A DNA stretch of 64,000 nt from an uncultured Lachnospiraceae bacterium (GTDB lineage: Bacteria; Bacillota; Clostridia; Lachnospirales; Lachnospiraceae). The position numbers and the translations under genes are program-made. The notes under the pieces are model-generated. The model ran no database searches and was not told the origin of the DNA. It saw nothing but the letters and a program-made list of their open reading frames with translations. Positions 35,644 to 43,982 of this stretch are shown here, one piece after another. Positions within the stretch are counted from its first letter, which is position 1, and every line of letters starts with the position of its first letter. Where the stretch lies: positions 22,722-86,721 of the forward strand of contig CANRWO010000010.1 of the NCBI GenBank assembly GCA_947643615.1, written 5' to 3'.

Positions 35644-35684
35644 AAAAAAAGGACTGCCGCATTAAATGTGGCAGTCCTTTTTTT
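35644..35684 (+). terminator. Terminator of the lipoprotein gene
   Basis: AAAAAAAGGACTGCCGCA (35644-35661) pairs with the complementary arm (35668-35684), with a T-run in and after the right arm. Confidence 0.92.
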
Positions 35685-35713
35685 ATTTTATAGGAAACTG
35701 CGTCCTGGATGGG

Positions 35714-35760
35714 GAAGAATGCGAAGCATTCTTCGAAGCGCCGCAGGCGGCGCTTTTTTA
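35714..35760 (+). terminator. Tandem hairpins ending in a second terminator
   Basis: GAAGAATGC/GCATTCTTC (35714-35722 with 35726-35734) is followed directly by AGCGCCG/CGGCGCT (35737-35743 with 35748-35754) and TTTTTT. This is 30 bp after the first terminator, so it is either a back-up or the end of a separate small RNA. Confidence 0.65.
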
Positions 35761-35837
35761 TCTTATTGTACCTGATGCGCATCATCCGGCTGTGGCAAAA
35801 AACACATTCTTGTTCCAATATTTTCTTTTCACAAAAC

Positions 35838-35869
35838 AAACCCCATAGGCCTCCCGGCCCATGGGGTTT
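35838..35869 (-). terminator. pckA terminator
   Basis: AAACCCCAT (35838-35846) with ATGGGGTTT (35861-35869) and an inner GGC/GCC pairing. On the minus strand it ends in GTTTGTTTTGT. Confidence 0.75.
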
Positions 35870-35906
35870 TGGTATTTAAGTTCAACTACCCTGCTGATCC
35901 TACTGC

Positions 35907-37511
35907 TTATTTCTGAGGGCCTGCGGATACAAGTGCCTTACCCGCATCGTTGCCTTCATACTTCGCAAAGTTCTTAACAAATCTGGAAGACAGATCGTCT
36001 GCCTTTGCTTCCCAGTCAGCAACATTTGCATAAGTGTCGCGAGGGTCAAGGATGTTGGTATCCACACCGGGCAGCTCCGTAGGAATGTCAAAGTTAAAGA
36101 TCGGAAGCTTCTTGGTAGGCGCATTGTTGATGTCTCCGCTCAGGATAGCATCAATGATACCTCTTGTATCCTTGATGGAAATTCTCTTGCCGGTGCCGTT
36201 CCATCCGGTATTTACCAGATATGCTTTAGCGCCGCTCTTCTCCATTCTCTTAACCAGCTCTTCTGCATACTTTGTGGGATGCAGCTCCAGGAATGCCTGG
36301 CCGAAGCATGCGGAGAAGGTAGGTGTAGGCTCTGTGATTCCACGCTCCGTACCTGCCAGCTTAGCAGTAAACCCGGAAAGGAAGTAATATTGGGTCTGCT
36401 CAGGTGTCAGAATGGATACGGGAGGAAGTACGCCGAATGCATCCGCAGACAGGAAAATCACATTCTTAGCTGCCGGTGCAGCGGAAACAGGACGTACAAT
36501 ATTGTTGATATGGCTGATAGGATAAGAAACACGGGTATTCTCGGTTACGCTCTTATCGTCAAAATCAATCTTGCCGGCCTCATCTACGGTTACATTCTCA
36601 AGCAGTGCGTCGCGCTTGATGGCGTTGTAGATGTCGGGTTCGGAATCCTTGTCCAGGTTGATAACCTTCGCATAGCAGCCGCCCTCGAAGTTGAACACGC
36701 CGTTGTCATCCCAGCCATGCTCGTCGTCGCCGATCAACAGACGCTTGGGATCGGTGGACAGGGTGGTCTTGCCGGTTCCGGAAAGTCCGAAGAAAATGGC
36801 AGTATTCTCACCGTTCATATCGGTATTTGCGGAGCAATGCATGGAAGCGATGCCCTTCAGCGGCAGATAGTAGTTCATCATGGAGAACATACCCTTCTTC
36901 ATCTCACCGCCGTACCATGTGTTGATGATAACCTGCTCGCGGCTGGAAATGTTGAAAGCCACACAGGTCTCGGAGTTCAGGTTCAGCTCCTTATAATTTT
37001 CAACCTTTGCCTTGGAAGCATTATATACAACGAAGTCAGGCTCAAAGCTCTCCAGTTCCTCTGCGCTGGGCTGGATGAACATATTCTTGATGAAATGGGC
37101 CTGCCATGCAACTTCCACGATAAAACGTACTGCCATACGGGTATCCTTGTTAGCACCGCAGAAAGCGTCTACAACAAACAGTCTCTTATTGCAAAGCTCC
37201 TTCTGTGCGATATCCTTTACGGTTGCCCATACTTCCTCTGACATGGGATGATTGTCGTTCTTATACTCGTCGGAAGTCCACCATACGGTATTCTTAGAGT
37301 TCTCATCCATAACGATATACTTATCTTTGGGAGAACGCCCTGTGTAAATTCCGGTCATTACATTCACTGCGCCAAGCTCAGTTTCCTGACCCTTTTCAAA
37401 TCCTTCCAGACCAGCCTTGGTCTCTTCCTCAAACAGTACTTCATAGGAAGGATTGTGCACTACTTCCGTAGTTCCGGTAATGCCATACTTGCTTAAATTG
37501 ATCTCTGCCAT
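35907..37511 (-). CDS. pckA: Phosphoenolpyruvate carboxykinase (ATP)
   Basis: Interconverts oxaloacetate plus ATP with PEP, CO2 and ADP. In fermenting anaerobes it often runs toward oxaloacetate, conserving ATP. The 534 residues show the ATP-type features: the P-loop [14 protein letters not shown], the substrate-binding RSPKDKYIV near the N-terminus, [39 protein letters not shown], and the adenine loop [14 protein letters not shown] precedes the ATG by 11 bases. It has its own promoter (37578-37606) and terminator, so it is monocistronic. Oxaloacetate made here would feed Re-citrate synthase and the OadA/OadB system in the same window. Confidence 0.97.
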   Translation of the reverse strand: MAEINLSKYGITGTTEVVHNPSYEVLFEEETKAGLEGFEKGQETELGAVNVMTGIYTGRSPKDKYIVMDENSKNTVWWTSDEYKNDNHPMSEEVWATVKDIAQKELCNKRLFVVDAFCGANKDTRMAVRFIVEVAWQAHFIKNMFIQPSAEELESFEPDFVVYNASKAKVENYKELNLNSETCVAFNISSREQVIINTWYGGEMKKGMFSMMNYYLPLKGIASMHCSANTDMNGENTAIFFGLSGTGKTTLSTDPKRLLIGDDEHGWDDNGVFNFEGGCYAKVINLDKDSEPDIYNAIKRDALLENVTVDEAGKIDFDDKSVTENTRVSYPISHINNIVRPVSAAPAAKNVIFLSADAFGVLPPVSILTPEQTQYYFLSGFTAKLAGTERGITEPTPTFSACFGQAFLELHPTKYAEELVKRMEKSGAKAYLVNTGWNGTGKRISIKDTRGIIDAILSGDINNAPTKKLPIFNFDIPTELPGVDTNILDPRDTYANVADWEAKADDLSSRFVKNFAKYEGNDAGKALVSAGPQK

Positions 37512-37577
37512 CTCGCGTTTTACCTCTCTTCTTTCATGATATCTTTAGGTAGATTCCTATAGACTCCAGTCGTTATA

Positions 37578-37606
37578 ACTTTAACATGCCGATAGTGAAA
37601 AGTCAA
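37578..37606 (-). promoter_or_regulatory. pckA promoter
   Basis: On the minus strand TTGACT (37606-37601), 17 bp, TAAAGT (37583-37578). Confidence 0.75.
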
Positions 37607-37643
37607 TAAATGGGAAAGATTTTATAAAAAGTTTAGAGCGTGT

Positions 37644-39443
37644 TTAAGCTACCTCGGTCTCCTTCTTCAGCCATTTTGCTTCCTCCTCCGTCAAATAGGG
37701 GGAAACCTTTTCATATACCCTCTGCTGGTACTCCTTCAGCATGTTTTTCTGTATCTCGCTCATACGGCTTAAGTCAATTGCATCCATATCAATAGGCACC
37801 CAGGTCAGGGTCTTGAAATGCATAAACTGCCCGTACTCGTTCTTTACATCATTTTCCGCCACCATGATATTCTCAATACGGATGCCGTGGCTCCCCTCTA
37901 TATAGACGCCGGGTTCATTGGAAATATCCATGCCTGCTTCCAGGACCGCCTCCGCCATGCCGTCCGTGAATCTCCAACGCATATTCTGGGGGCCTTCGTG
38001 GACATTCAAAATATACCCCACTCCATGGCCCGTGCCGCATTTGTAATCAAGGGCCATATCCCACACAGGCTGCCTGGCCAGAATGTCCAGATTCCTCCCG
38101 GTGCATCCGTAGATCCAGCGGGCATTGGACAGCTGCAGCATTCCGGCCGCCACCGCAGTATAATGCTTTTTGGCCTCGTCCGGCACAGGCCCCAGTGCAA
38201 CCGTCCTGGTCACGTCGGTAGTGCCTCCCATGTACTGTCCGCCGGAATCGATCAGGTAAAGTCCCTCCGGCTTCAACACCGCATGGTTGTGGGAGGTGGG
38301 TTCATAGTGCATCATGGCTGCATTGGCGCCGTAAGCGGATATGGAGGGGAAGGACAGGTCAATCCATTCAGGGATCTCCCTTCTCAGCTTCTCCAGATAG
38401 TCCGCCGCAGTGATCTCCGTGATCTCCTGCCTGCCGATATTCGTCTTAAGCCAGTATATATATTTGGTCAGAGCCACACTGTCTTTTAAATAGATTGCTT
38501 CCATATTGGCAAGCTCCACCGGATTCTTTACCGCCTTTAACAGCTCCGTGGGATTCGTTTTCTCTACCACAGCCTGTCTCTCTGCCAGGGTCTTGGATAA
38601 GGTATAGCTGCAATGGCGGCTGTCTATCAGCACTTTCCCGCCCCCGGGAAGCGCCTTCAGATAATCCACAGTCTCCCAATAGTCCTTCACCGTGATCTTC
38701 TTCTCCCCAAAATATTCCAAGGCGGCCTCGTCCAGTACGTTCTTCTGGATGAACAATACTGCCTCGTCCTTAGTCAGGTAGCCGTAAGACATGGCCACGG
38801 GATTGCATTCCACGTCACAGCCTCTGATATTAAAAAGCCACATCAGGTCGTCCAGCTTCGTCAGGAGAAAACTGTCCGCTCCCGCCTGGGAAACCTTGTC
38901 CATCACTTCCTTCTGTTTCTCCTCCGTGCTCCTGCCTGCCAGCTCCTCGGGCAGGACCGTTACCTTTCCATGGGGGAATTCGGGCCGCTCCTTCCAAATC
39001 CTCTCCGCAAGATCCTTCTCATAGGCAAAGGAAATCTTCTTCCCCGCCAGCTTTTCCTCCAGTTTCTTCCCTTCCCTGGCGGAAATCACCCTGCCGTCAA
39101 AACCCAGGGTCTGCCCCTGTCCCATTTTCTGCTCCAGGAAATCTTCGATGGAAGGGACTCCCTCGTCCAGCATCCGGAACAGCTCTACGCATGTACCTTC
39201 CAGTTCATGCTCCGCCTGGATAAAATATCTCCCGTCCGTCCAGAGACCCGCGCCATCCTGCCATACCAGCAATGTCCCGTTGGACCCGGAAAAATTACAG
39301 AAGTATTCCCTGACTTTAAAGTAGTCGTTTACATACTCAGAATTATGGAAATCTGCCGTGGGCATCATATAATAGTCAATGCCCTCCTCCTTCATAAGTT
39401 CCCTCAATGCCTTCAAACGATTTTGAATTACCTGATTTTCCAT
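37644..39443 (-). CDS. M24B family Xaa-Pro aminopeptidase
   Basis: Removes an N-terminal residue linked to proline; dimetal, cytoplasmic. The 599 residues are the long three-domain form: two creatinase-like N-terminal domains (about 1-290) and a C-terminal pita-bread catalytic domain. Metal ligands are seen in YLIDSGGQYMGGTTDVTRT (two Asp), GTGHGVGYILNVHEGP (His) and EPGVYIEG plus RIENIM (Glu). ATG 39443 has GGGGG five bases upstream; four extra codons are open before it. Short spacing to deoC suggests loose grouping only. Confidence 0.92.
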   Translation of the reverse strand: MENQVIQNRLKALRELMKEEGIDYYMMPTADFHNSEYVNDYFKVREYFCNFSGSNGTLLVWQDGAGLWTDGRYFIQAEHELEGTCVELFRMLDEGVPSIEDFLEQKMGQGQTLGFDGRVISAREGKKLEEKLAGKKISFAYEKDLAERIWKERPEFPHGKVTVLPEELAGRSTEEKQKEVMDKVSQAGADSFLLTKLDDLMWLFNIRGCDVECNPVAMSYGYLTKDEAVLFIQKNVLDEAALEYFGEKKITVKDYWETVDYLKALPGGGKVLIDSRHCSYTLSKTLAERQAVVEKTNPTELLKAVKNPVELANMEAIYLKDSVALTKYIYWLKTNIGRQEITEITAADYLEKLRREIPEWIDLSFPSISAYGANAAMMHYEPTSHNHAVLKPEGLYLIDSGGQYMGGTTDVTRTVALGPVPDEAKKHYTAVAAGMLQLSNARWIYGCTGRNLDILARQPVWDMALDYKCGTGHGVGYILNVHEGPQNMRWRFTDGMAEAVLEAGMDISNEPGVYIEGSHGIRIENIMVAENDVKNEYGQFMHFKTLTWVPIDMDAIDLSRMSEIQKNMLKEYQQRVYEKVSPYLTEEEAKWLKKETEVA

Positions 39444-39546
39444 CTTAACCCCCATTTCTGCGCGCTCCCTGCGCCGTGAGAAACATGTAACGCCTGTGCG
39501 GATTTGAAGGCCGATTTATTGGCCTTGCATTCTTCGGTGCGAACCC

Positions 39547-40212
39547 TTAATAGCCTTCCGTTTTCTCTCCCTTACACAGGCCAACCGCCCGGGATGTCCC
39601 GATACGGTCACAGCCAAGTCCTATGAACATTTCCAGGTCTTCCAGCGTGGAAATGCCTCCGGCCGCTTTGATCTTCACCCCGGGGCCGATATGCTCCCGA
39701 AACAGCTCCACATCCTCCCTGACGGCGCCGCCTGTCCCAAACCCGGTGGATGTCTTGATATAATCCGCCCCTGCCCGGGTGACAATGCCGCACATTTTTA
39801 TCTTTTCTTCCTCCGTGAGATAACAGGTTTCAATAATCACCTTTAAAATATGATCCCCGCATATCTTTTTCAGGGTCCGGATCTCCTCCTCAACCTTTTC
39901 CCAGTATCCGTTCTTGACATCACTGATATTTACCACCATGTCAATCTCGTCGCAGCCGTCTTCCAGGGCCCGGGCCGTCTCCGCGGCCTTGGCCTCCGTC
40001 ACGCTGTACCCCAGCGGGAACCCCACCACGGTACAGATCGTAACCCGGTCTCCGTATGTGTCCCGTATCGCTTTTATATAAGTAGGAGGCACACATACGC
40101 TGGCCGTATGGTATTGGGCCGCCTCATCACATAATTTCTGGATATCCTCCCATGTGGCGTATGCCTTAAGCTGAGTGTGGTCCACTTTCGTTAACATTTC
40201 TTCCGCTGTCAT
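39547..40212 (-). CDS. deoC: Deoxyribose-phosphate aldolase
   Basis: Cleaves 2-deoxyribose 5-phosphate to acetaldehyde and glyceraldehyde 3-phosphate in nucleoside catabolism. The 221-residue TIM barrel has DHTQLKAYATWEDI at the start, CDEIDMVVNI (catalytic Asp), the Schiff-base Lys in DYIKTSTGFGTGGA, and the proton-relay Lys in KIKAAGGI. ATG 40212 follows AAGGAG by five bases. No other deo genes are adjacent. The leader (40213-40400) includes CCTGTTTCCGGGAAAATGCC at about 40272-40293, a diverged version of the repeated leader element. Confidence 0.95.
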   Translation of the reverse strand: MTAEEMLTKVDHTQLKAYATWEDIQKLCDEAAQYHTASVCVPPTYIKAIRDTYGDRVTICTVVGFPLGYSVTEAKAAETARALEDGCDEIDMVVNISDVKNGYWEKVEEEIRTLKKICGDHILKVIIETCYLTEEEKIKMCGIVTRAGADYIKTSTGFGTGGAVREDVELFREHIGPGVKIKAAGGISTLEDLEMFIGLGCDRIGTSRAVGLCKGEKTEGY

Positions 40213-40550
40213 AATCTCTCCTTTTCCACAGACGATCTCCCAAAACCTGCTCCCCGGGAAAAGCAATCCTTTCCGGCATTTTCCCGGAAACAGGCCCCTG
40301 CATATTTTGTGCCAAAGCTATTCTATGACCTGTCTTTTCCGCCGCGGCAGACGGGCCTTCCAAAACATTCTCAGGGATGCTGAACACAGTATACAACAAA
40401 ACTGCCCCGCAGCAAAACTGCGGGGACCGAATCCGGAAACCTTAACGGCCCCCTATCGTCTTGGGAAGCACTGATGAAAACGTTTCCCAAGACGGATCTG
40501 CGCTACGGAACAGTATTTTCCCAAATGAGAAAACGATGACAGAGTCAGCG
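40213..40550. other. 338-bp region between thrC and deoC: terminator and deoC leader
   Basis: No gene is seen. From the thrC side it holds a long hairpin (40484-40494 with 40457-40467), the thrC terminator (40405-40425), a TATACT -10 candidate at 40393-40388 whose -35 would fall inside that terminator, and the deoC leader. Confidence 0.6.
40405..40425 (-). terminator. thrC terminator
   Basis: CCCCGCAG (40405-40412) with CTGCGGGG (40418-40425), followed on the minus strand by CAGTTTTGTTGT. Confidence 0.75.
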
Positions 40551-42035
40551 CTATTTTAAAAATTCTCTCACAACGTCTTTCATCTGGCCCACATCGCACT
40601 GCCTGTCATGTACCACCGGCGCAGTGCGGATTTCCTCAATAGCCTGGGGTACGGCTACATTTGCGATCCCGGAGAGCTGGTCTACCAGCTCAAAATCACC
40701 CATGTCGTCATACTTCCCATCAATGGCGTTCATAACGCTTCTGGTAAACTTGAAGGGACTGGCTGTAGAAGCAATCACCGTCTTTGCATGGTCGCCCGTC
40801 TCCTCCACATACTTCCGGTACACTGCGGAGGCCACTGCGGTATGGGTATCAATGACATACCCGCAGCTGTTGTAGAGGCGGCTGATTTCCTCCGCCGTCT
40901 CCTTTTCATCGGCATAGCTGCCGTAGAAGTCAGCCAGCGCATCTCTCATTTCGGGAGTGATCTCATACCTGCCCTCCCCTGCCAGCGCCGCCATCCATGC
41001 TTGGTTCCGTTCCGCATCCTCCCCTGCAATACGGTAGATCAGCCGCTCCAGGTTACTGGAGATGAGGATATCCATGGAAGGGGAAGTGGTCAGCACAAAC
41101 TCCCTGTTCCTGTCATAGACTCCGGTCCGGAAGAAATCGTACAACACCTTGTTCTCATTGGACGCACAGATCAGCTTACCGATGGGAAGTCCCATGTTCT
41201 TTGCATAAAATGCCGCCAGAATATTGCCAAAATTGCCGGTGGGTACTACCACATTGATCTTCTCCCCCTCTGCAATCTTCCCTTCTTTCAGCAGGGTCGC
41301 GTATGCATAGACATAATAGCAGATCTGGGGAACCAGGCGTCCGATATTGATGGAATTAGCGGAAGAAAACTGGAACCCTTTGCCCTCCAGCTCCTCTGCC
41401 AGCTCCCTGTCGGAAAATATCTTCTTCACCCCGGTCTGGGCATCGTCAAAATTACCGTGGATCCCCACCACAAGGGTATTATCCCCCTTCTGGGTGACCA
41501 TCTGCTTTTCCTGGATGGGGCTGACGCCGTTTTTCGGATAAAACACAATAATGCGGGTCCCCTCCACATTTGCAAAGCCTGCCAGCGCCGCCTTGCCGGT
41601 ATCGCCGGAGGTGGCCGTCAGAATCACGATCTCGTTCTGTATTTGATTCTTTCGGGCGGATGTGATCATCAGATGAGGCAAAATGGACAATGCCATGTCC
41701 TTAAAAGCTATGGTCGCTCCATGGAACAGTTCCAGGTAATAAGCTCCCTCCGCCTCCGCCAAAGGCGCTATCACTTCCGTGTCAAACTTGGAGTCATAAG
41801 CCTTTTCAATACAGCTTTTCAGTTCCTCTTCCGTAAAGTCGGTAAGATAAAGCTTCATGACCTCATATGCGACCTCCCGGTAGGTCATACCTGCAAATTC
41901 CTTTAACTCCTTGTCCAACACCGGGATATGGTCCGGCACAAACAGGCCGCCGTCCTCCGACAGTCCCTTCAGGATCGCCTCGGAGGCTTTTACCTGAACC
42001 GCCTTCCCTCTTGTACTGTTATATAATACTTCCAT
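40551..42035 (-). CDS. thrC: Threonine synthase
   Basis: PLP enzyme that turns O-phosphohomoserine into threonine. The 494 residues are the longer (yeast/E. coli-like) class: an N-terminal small domain with YNSTRGKAVQVKASEAIL, the PLP Lys in FHGATIAFKDMALS, and TATSGDTGKAALAGFA for phosphate binding, then NFGNILAAFYAK. I take ATG 42035; an in-frame ATG four codons earlier (42047) lies one base from AAAGG, while ATG 42035 is 13 bases from it. Both belong to the repeated leader, in which this geometry is conserved. The promoter is at 42190-42218. Confidence 0.95.
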   Translation of the reverse strand: MEVLYNSTRGKAVQVKASEAILKGLSEDGGLFVPDHIPVLDKELKEFAGMTYREVAYEVMKLYLTDFTEEELKSCIEKAYDSKFDTEVIAPLAEAEGAYYLELFHGATIAFKDMALSILPHLMITSARKNQIQNEIVILTATSGDTGKAALAGFANVEGTRIIVFYPKNGVSPIQEKQMVTQKGDNTLVVGIHGNFDDAQTGVKKIFSDRELAEELEGKGFQFSSANSINIGRLVPQICYYVYAYATLLKEGKIAEGEKINVVVPTGNFGNILAAFYAKNMGLPIGKLICASNENKVLYDFFRTGVYDRNREFVLTTSPSMDILISSNLERLIYRIAGEDAERNQAWMAALAGEGRYEITPEMRDALADFYGSYADEKETAEEISRLYNSCGYVIDTHTAVASAVYRKYVEETGDHAKTVIASTASPFKFTRSVMNAIDGKYDDMGDFELVDQLSGIANVAVPQAIEEIRTAPVVHDRQCDVGQMKDVVREFLK

Positions 42036-42039
42036 ACTG

Positions 42040-42109
42040 ATACCCATGCCTTTCCCGCATGAACCTTTCCCCCATGGACTCTGTCATCCGGGGCAGGCCT
42101 ATAAACGTA
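42040..42109 (-). repeat. Repeated 5' leader element, copy before thrC
   Basis: On the minus strand TTTACGTTTATAGGCCTG, then a diverged loop, GGGGGAAAGGTTCA, TGCGGGAAAGGCATGGGTAT, four bases and the ATG. The last 33 bases match the pilZ and GH25 copies almost exactly, with the same distance to the start codon. Confidence 0.7.
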
Positions 42110-42189
42110 AATTGATAATTTTAATCTTCTGCCGGACAACCCGGCAGGCGCAAACTTGCGCGTGGTACATTCTTCTCCGCACCCATGTC

Positions 42190-42218
42190 AGTATACCAAA
42201 AAATAACCCGGCACGCAA
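42190..42218 (-). promoter_or_regulatory. thrC promoter
   Basis: On the minus strand TTGCGT (42218-42213), 17 bp, TATACT (42195-42190). The leader has two hairpins, GCGCAA/TTGCGC and CTGCCGG/CCGGCAG, before the repeated element. Confidence 0.65.
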
Positions 42219-42237
42219 GGCAGTGCGGTAAAATCTG

Positions 42238-42885
42238 TCATTTAAAAAATTCATGCCCACCATGCTGGAACAGAAATTCCAGGTTCTCGTCAAACCACCG
42301 CATTTTTGTGCTGTCTGCATATTTTCTCGCCGCAAAATACAGCGCACCCTGGGAAATGTCCTCCCCCATCAAGGCCCGTTCCACAGCCTCACGGGTTTCC
42401 GGGCTGACCTCTACCCGGTAAATCCTCCCGCTGGAAACAGGCGAAAACTGCGCCACCCCGTTTTCCTGCTGGAATACCACATCCGTAACCGTGGACGGAA
42501 ACATGTCGTCATTGACCCGGTTCAGTATCACATTCGCCACAAGCAGCCTGCCGTCCTCATCCTCGCTCCCGGCCTCCGACTCCACGATCCTGAGCAGGAC
42601 GTCCAGCTCGGATGCCTCCAGAACATAGGCCACCTCCTGTTCCATCACCTGGAAGTCCACCACCCTCTGCCCGGATACGGCGCGGTCCGCAATCCCCAGG
42701 GCCCTGCTCTCCTCCCTGCCCTCCCCGGCTGCTTCCGCTTTGTCGTCAACATCCTGCAACGTCAGATGTATCAGGAAAGCCGGCTGGGTCATCAGCTTTG
42801 CCCTGCCTACCCCTCGGATACAAAAGAATCCTGTAAGAAATATCATATTACAAAGTATCAATAAACCAACTGCCTTTTTATACAT
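42238..42885 (-). CDS. SleB-like cell wall hydrolase
   Basis: A 215-residue protein with an N-terminal signal anchor (KAVGLLILCNMIFLTGFF) and a C-terminal Hydrolase_2/SleB domain. The core motif is LLRIVESEAGSEDEDGRLLV with the likely catalytic Glu, then ANVILNRV, VVFQQENGVAQFSPV and GALYFAARKYAD. SleB and CwlJ relatives hydrolyse spore cortex during germination, but many clostridial copies act on vegetative wall. There is no peptidoglycan-binding domain. It ends just before the thrC promoter. Confidence 0.87.
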   Translation of the reverse strand: MYKKAVGLLILCNMIFLTGFFCIRGVGRAKLMTQPAFLIHLTLQDVDDKAEAAGEGREESRALGIADRAVSGQRVVDFQVMEQEVAYVLEASELDVLLRIVESEAGSEDEDGRLLVANVILNRVNDDMFPSTVTDVVFQQENGVAQFSPVSSGRIYRVEVSPETREAVERALMGEDISQGALYFAARKYADSTKMRWFDENLEFLFQHGGHEFFK

Positions 42886-43059
42886 TATTTTCTGCCCTTT
42901 CTCATATTAATCTCCATTCCGGAGCGTGCTTTTACCGCCGGTGTCCCAACCGCTTATTCACATGGCAGACAGGCATTGCCTGTCCGATATATCAAATATA
43001 TGAGATAAGGTTAAAAAATATGTAACAATTCAGTCATAATTTCTTAATATACACTTTTC

Positions 43060-43087
43060 TTGCACTTTCCCCGGAAAATGATATACT
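43060..43087 (+). promoter_or_regulatory. Promoter of the AP2/HNH-like gene
   Basis: TTGCAC (43060-43065), 16 bp, TATACT (43082-43087). Confidence 0.6.
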
Positions 43088-43128
43088 ACTGATAGGCCTG
43101 GAAAGCGATCACTTCCACGAAGAGGAAC

Positions 43129-43166
43129 AAGGCCTGTTTCCGTGTGGGAAAGGTATGGGTATCAAT
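43129..43166 (+). repeat. Repeated 5' leader element, copy before the AP2/HNH-like gene
   Basis: AAGGCCTGTTTCCG, TGTGGGAAAGG, then TATGGGTATCAATATGG. GTTTCC pairs with GGGAAA. Only one GGGAAAGG is present, but the approach to the ATG matches the thrC copy. Confidence 0.65.
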
Positions 43167-43982
43167 ATGGAACATTATGAAGGCGTGTTTTCTTCCGTCC
43201 GAAAAAACGGCGATATTTATTTCCGCTCTTCCCTGACCTACAGGCGCAAGCATATCAGCCTTGGCAGTTTCCCATGCCCTGAATCGGCCCACGCCGCATA
43301 TCTGGAAGGCCTGCGCCTGCTGGACACGCCTAAGGCGGCGTTGGATGAATACACCGACGACTCTCCGCTCCCCTTCGGGAAATGGGTTTCCCTCCTTAAT
43401 TTCCGGGACAACGGCATCTATTTCGGCAACCCCATTTACATGGGGCAGAAATTATTTTATTACTATCTCTCGCCCACCCATGTCCTGAAATTTGACCTTG
43501 ACGATCTTTTTTACTATTCCTCACACAGGATCATGTGCAGGGGAAGGCACTATTTTGTGGCCGATTACGGACTCCAGGTCAGCATTTCGTCGCGTTACGG
43601 CATCAAACCCTATGCAAAAGAAGGCAGGGATTTCCGTTTTATCAACAATGACCCTTCCGACTTCCGCCGTGAAAACCTGGAAATCTTTAATATCTATCAC
43701 GGGGTCAACCGGGACCGGCAAAAAAACGGACAGTATTTATATACTGTCCGCATCCACATCAATGGAAATTATATAGTAGGCCGCTATTCTTCCGAGTGGG
43801 AAGCCGCCATCGCTTACAATAAAGCAATAGACATCCTGAAAAAGAACGGGGTCACAAAAAAATACACACCAAATTATATCGAGGGCCTTGCCCCCAGCAA
43901 ATACGCCGATATTTACACAAAGGTGGCGGTCTCTCCCAAAGTAAAGGAATACCGCCCCCCTACTTCTCCGAATAGTCAATGA
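43167..43982 (+). CDS. AP2-type DNA-binding protein resembling HNH/AP2 homing endonucleases
   Basis: A 271-residue protein. An N-terminal AP2-like unit (YFRSSLTYRRKHISLGSFPC, with SAHAAYLEGLRLL) and a C-terminal one (YTVRIHINGNYIVGRYSS, with EWEAAIAYNKAIDIL) flank a middle region. That region includes FINNDPSDFRRENLEIFN, matching the second half of the HNH motif region of AP2-linked endonucleases. The first His pair of HNH is not evident, so nuclease activity is doubtful. No intron, intein or phage surrounds it. It may be a domesticated DNA-binding protein. The 3' end overlaps the convergent GH25 gene by 23 bp. Confidence 0.75.
   Translation: MEHYEGVFSSVRKNGDIYFRSSLTYRRKHISLGSFPCPESAHAAYLEGLRLLDTPKAALDEYTDDSPLPFGKWVSLLNFRDNGIYFGNPIYMGQKLFYYYLSPTHVLKFDLDDLFYYSSHRIMCRGRHYFVADYGLQVSISSRYGIKPYAKEGRDFRFINNDPSDFRRENLEIFNIYHGVNRDRQKNGQYLYTVRIHINGNYIVGRYSSEWEAAIAYNKAIDILKKNGVTKKYTPNYIEGLAPSKYADIYTKVAVSPKVKEYRPPTSPNSQ

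Noticed and set aside
40608..41906. Long plus-strand reading frame opposite thrC
   Set aside because: thrC is certain from its motifs; the antisense translation has no recognisable features. The same holds for long frames opposite the ABC-F, M18, icd and pheT genes.
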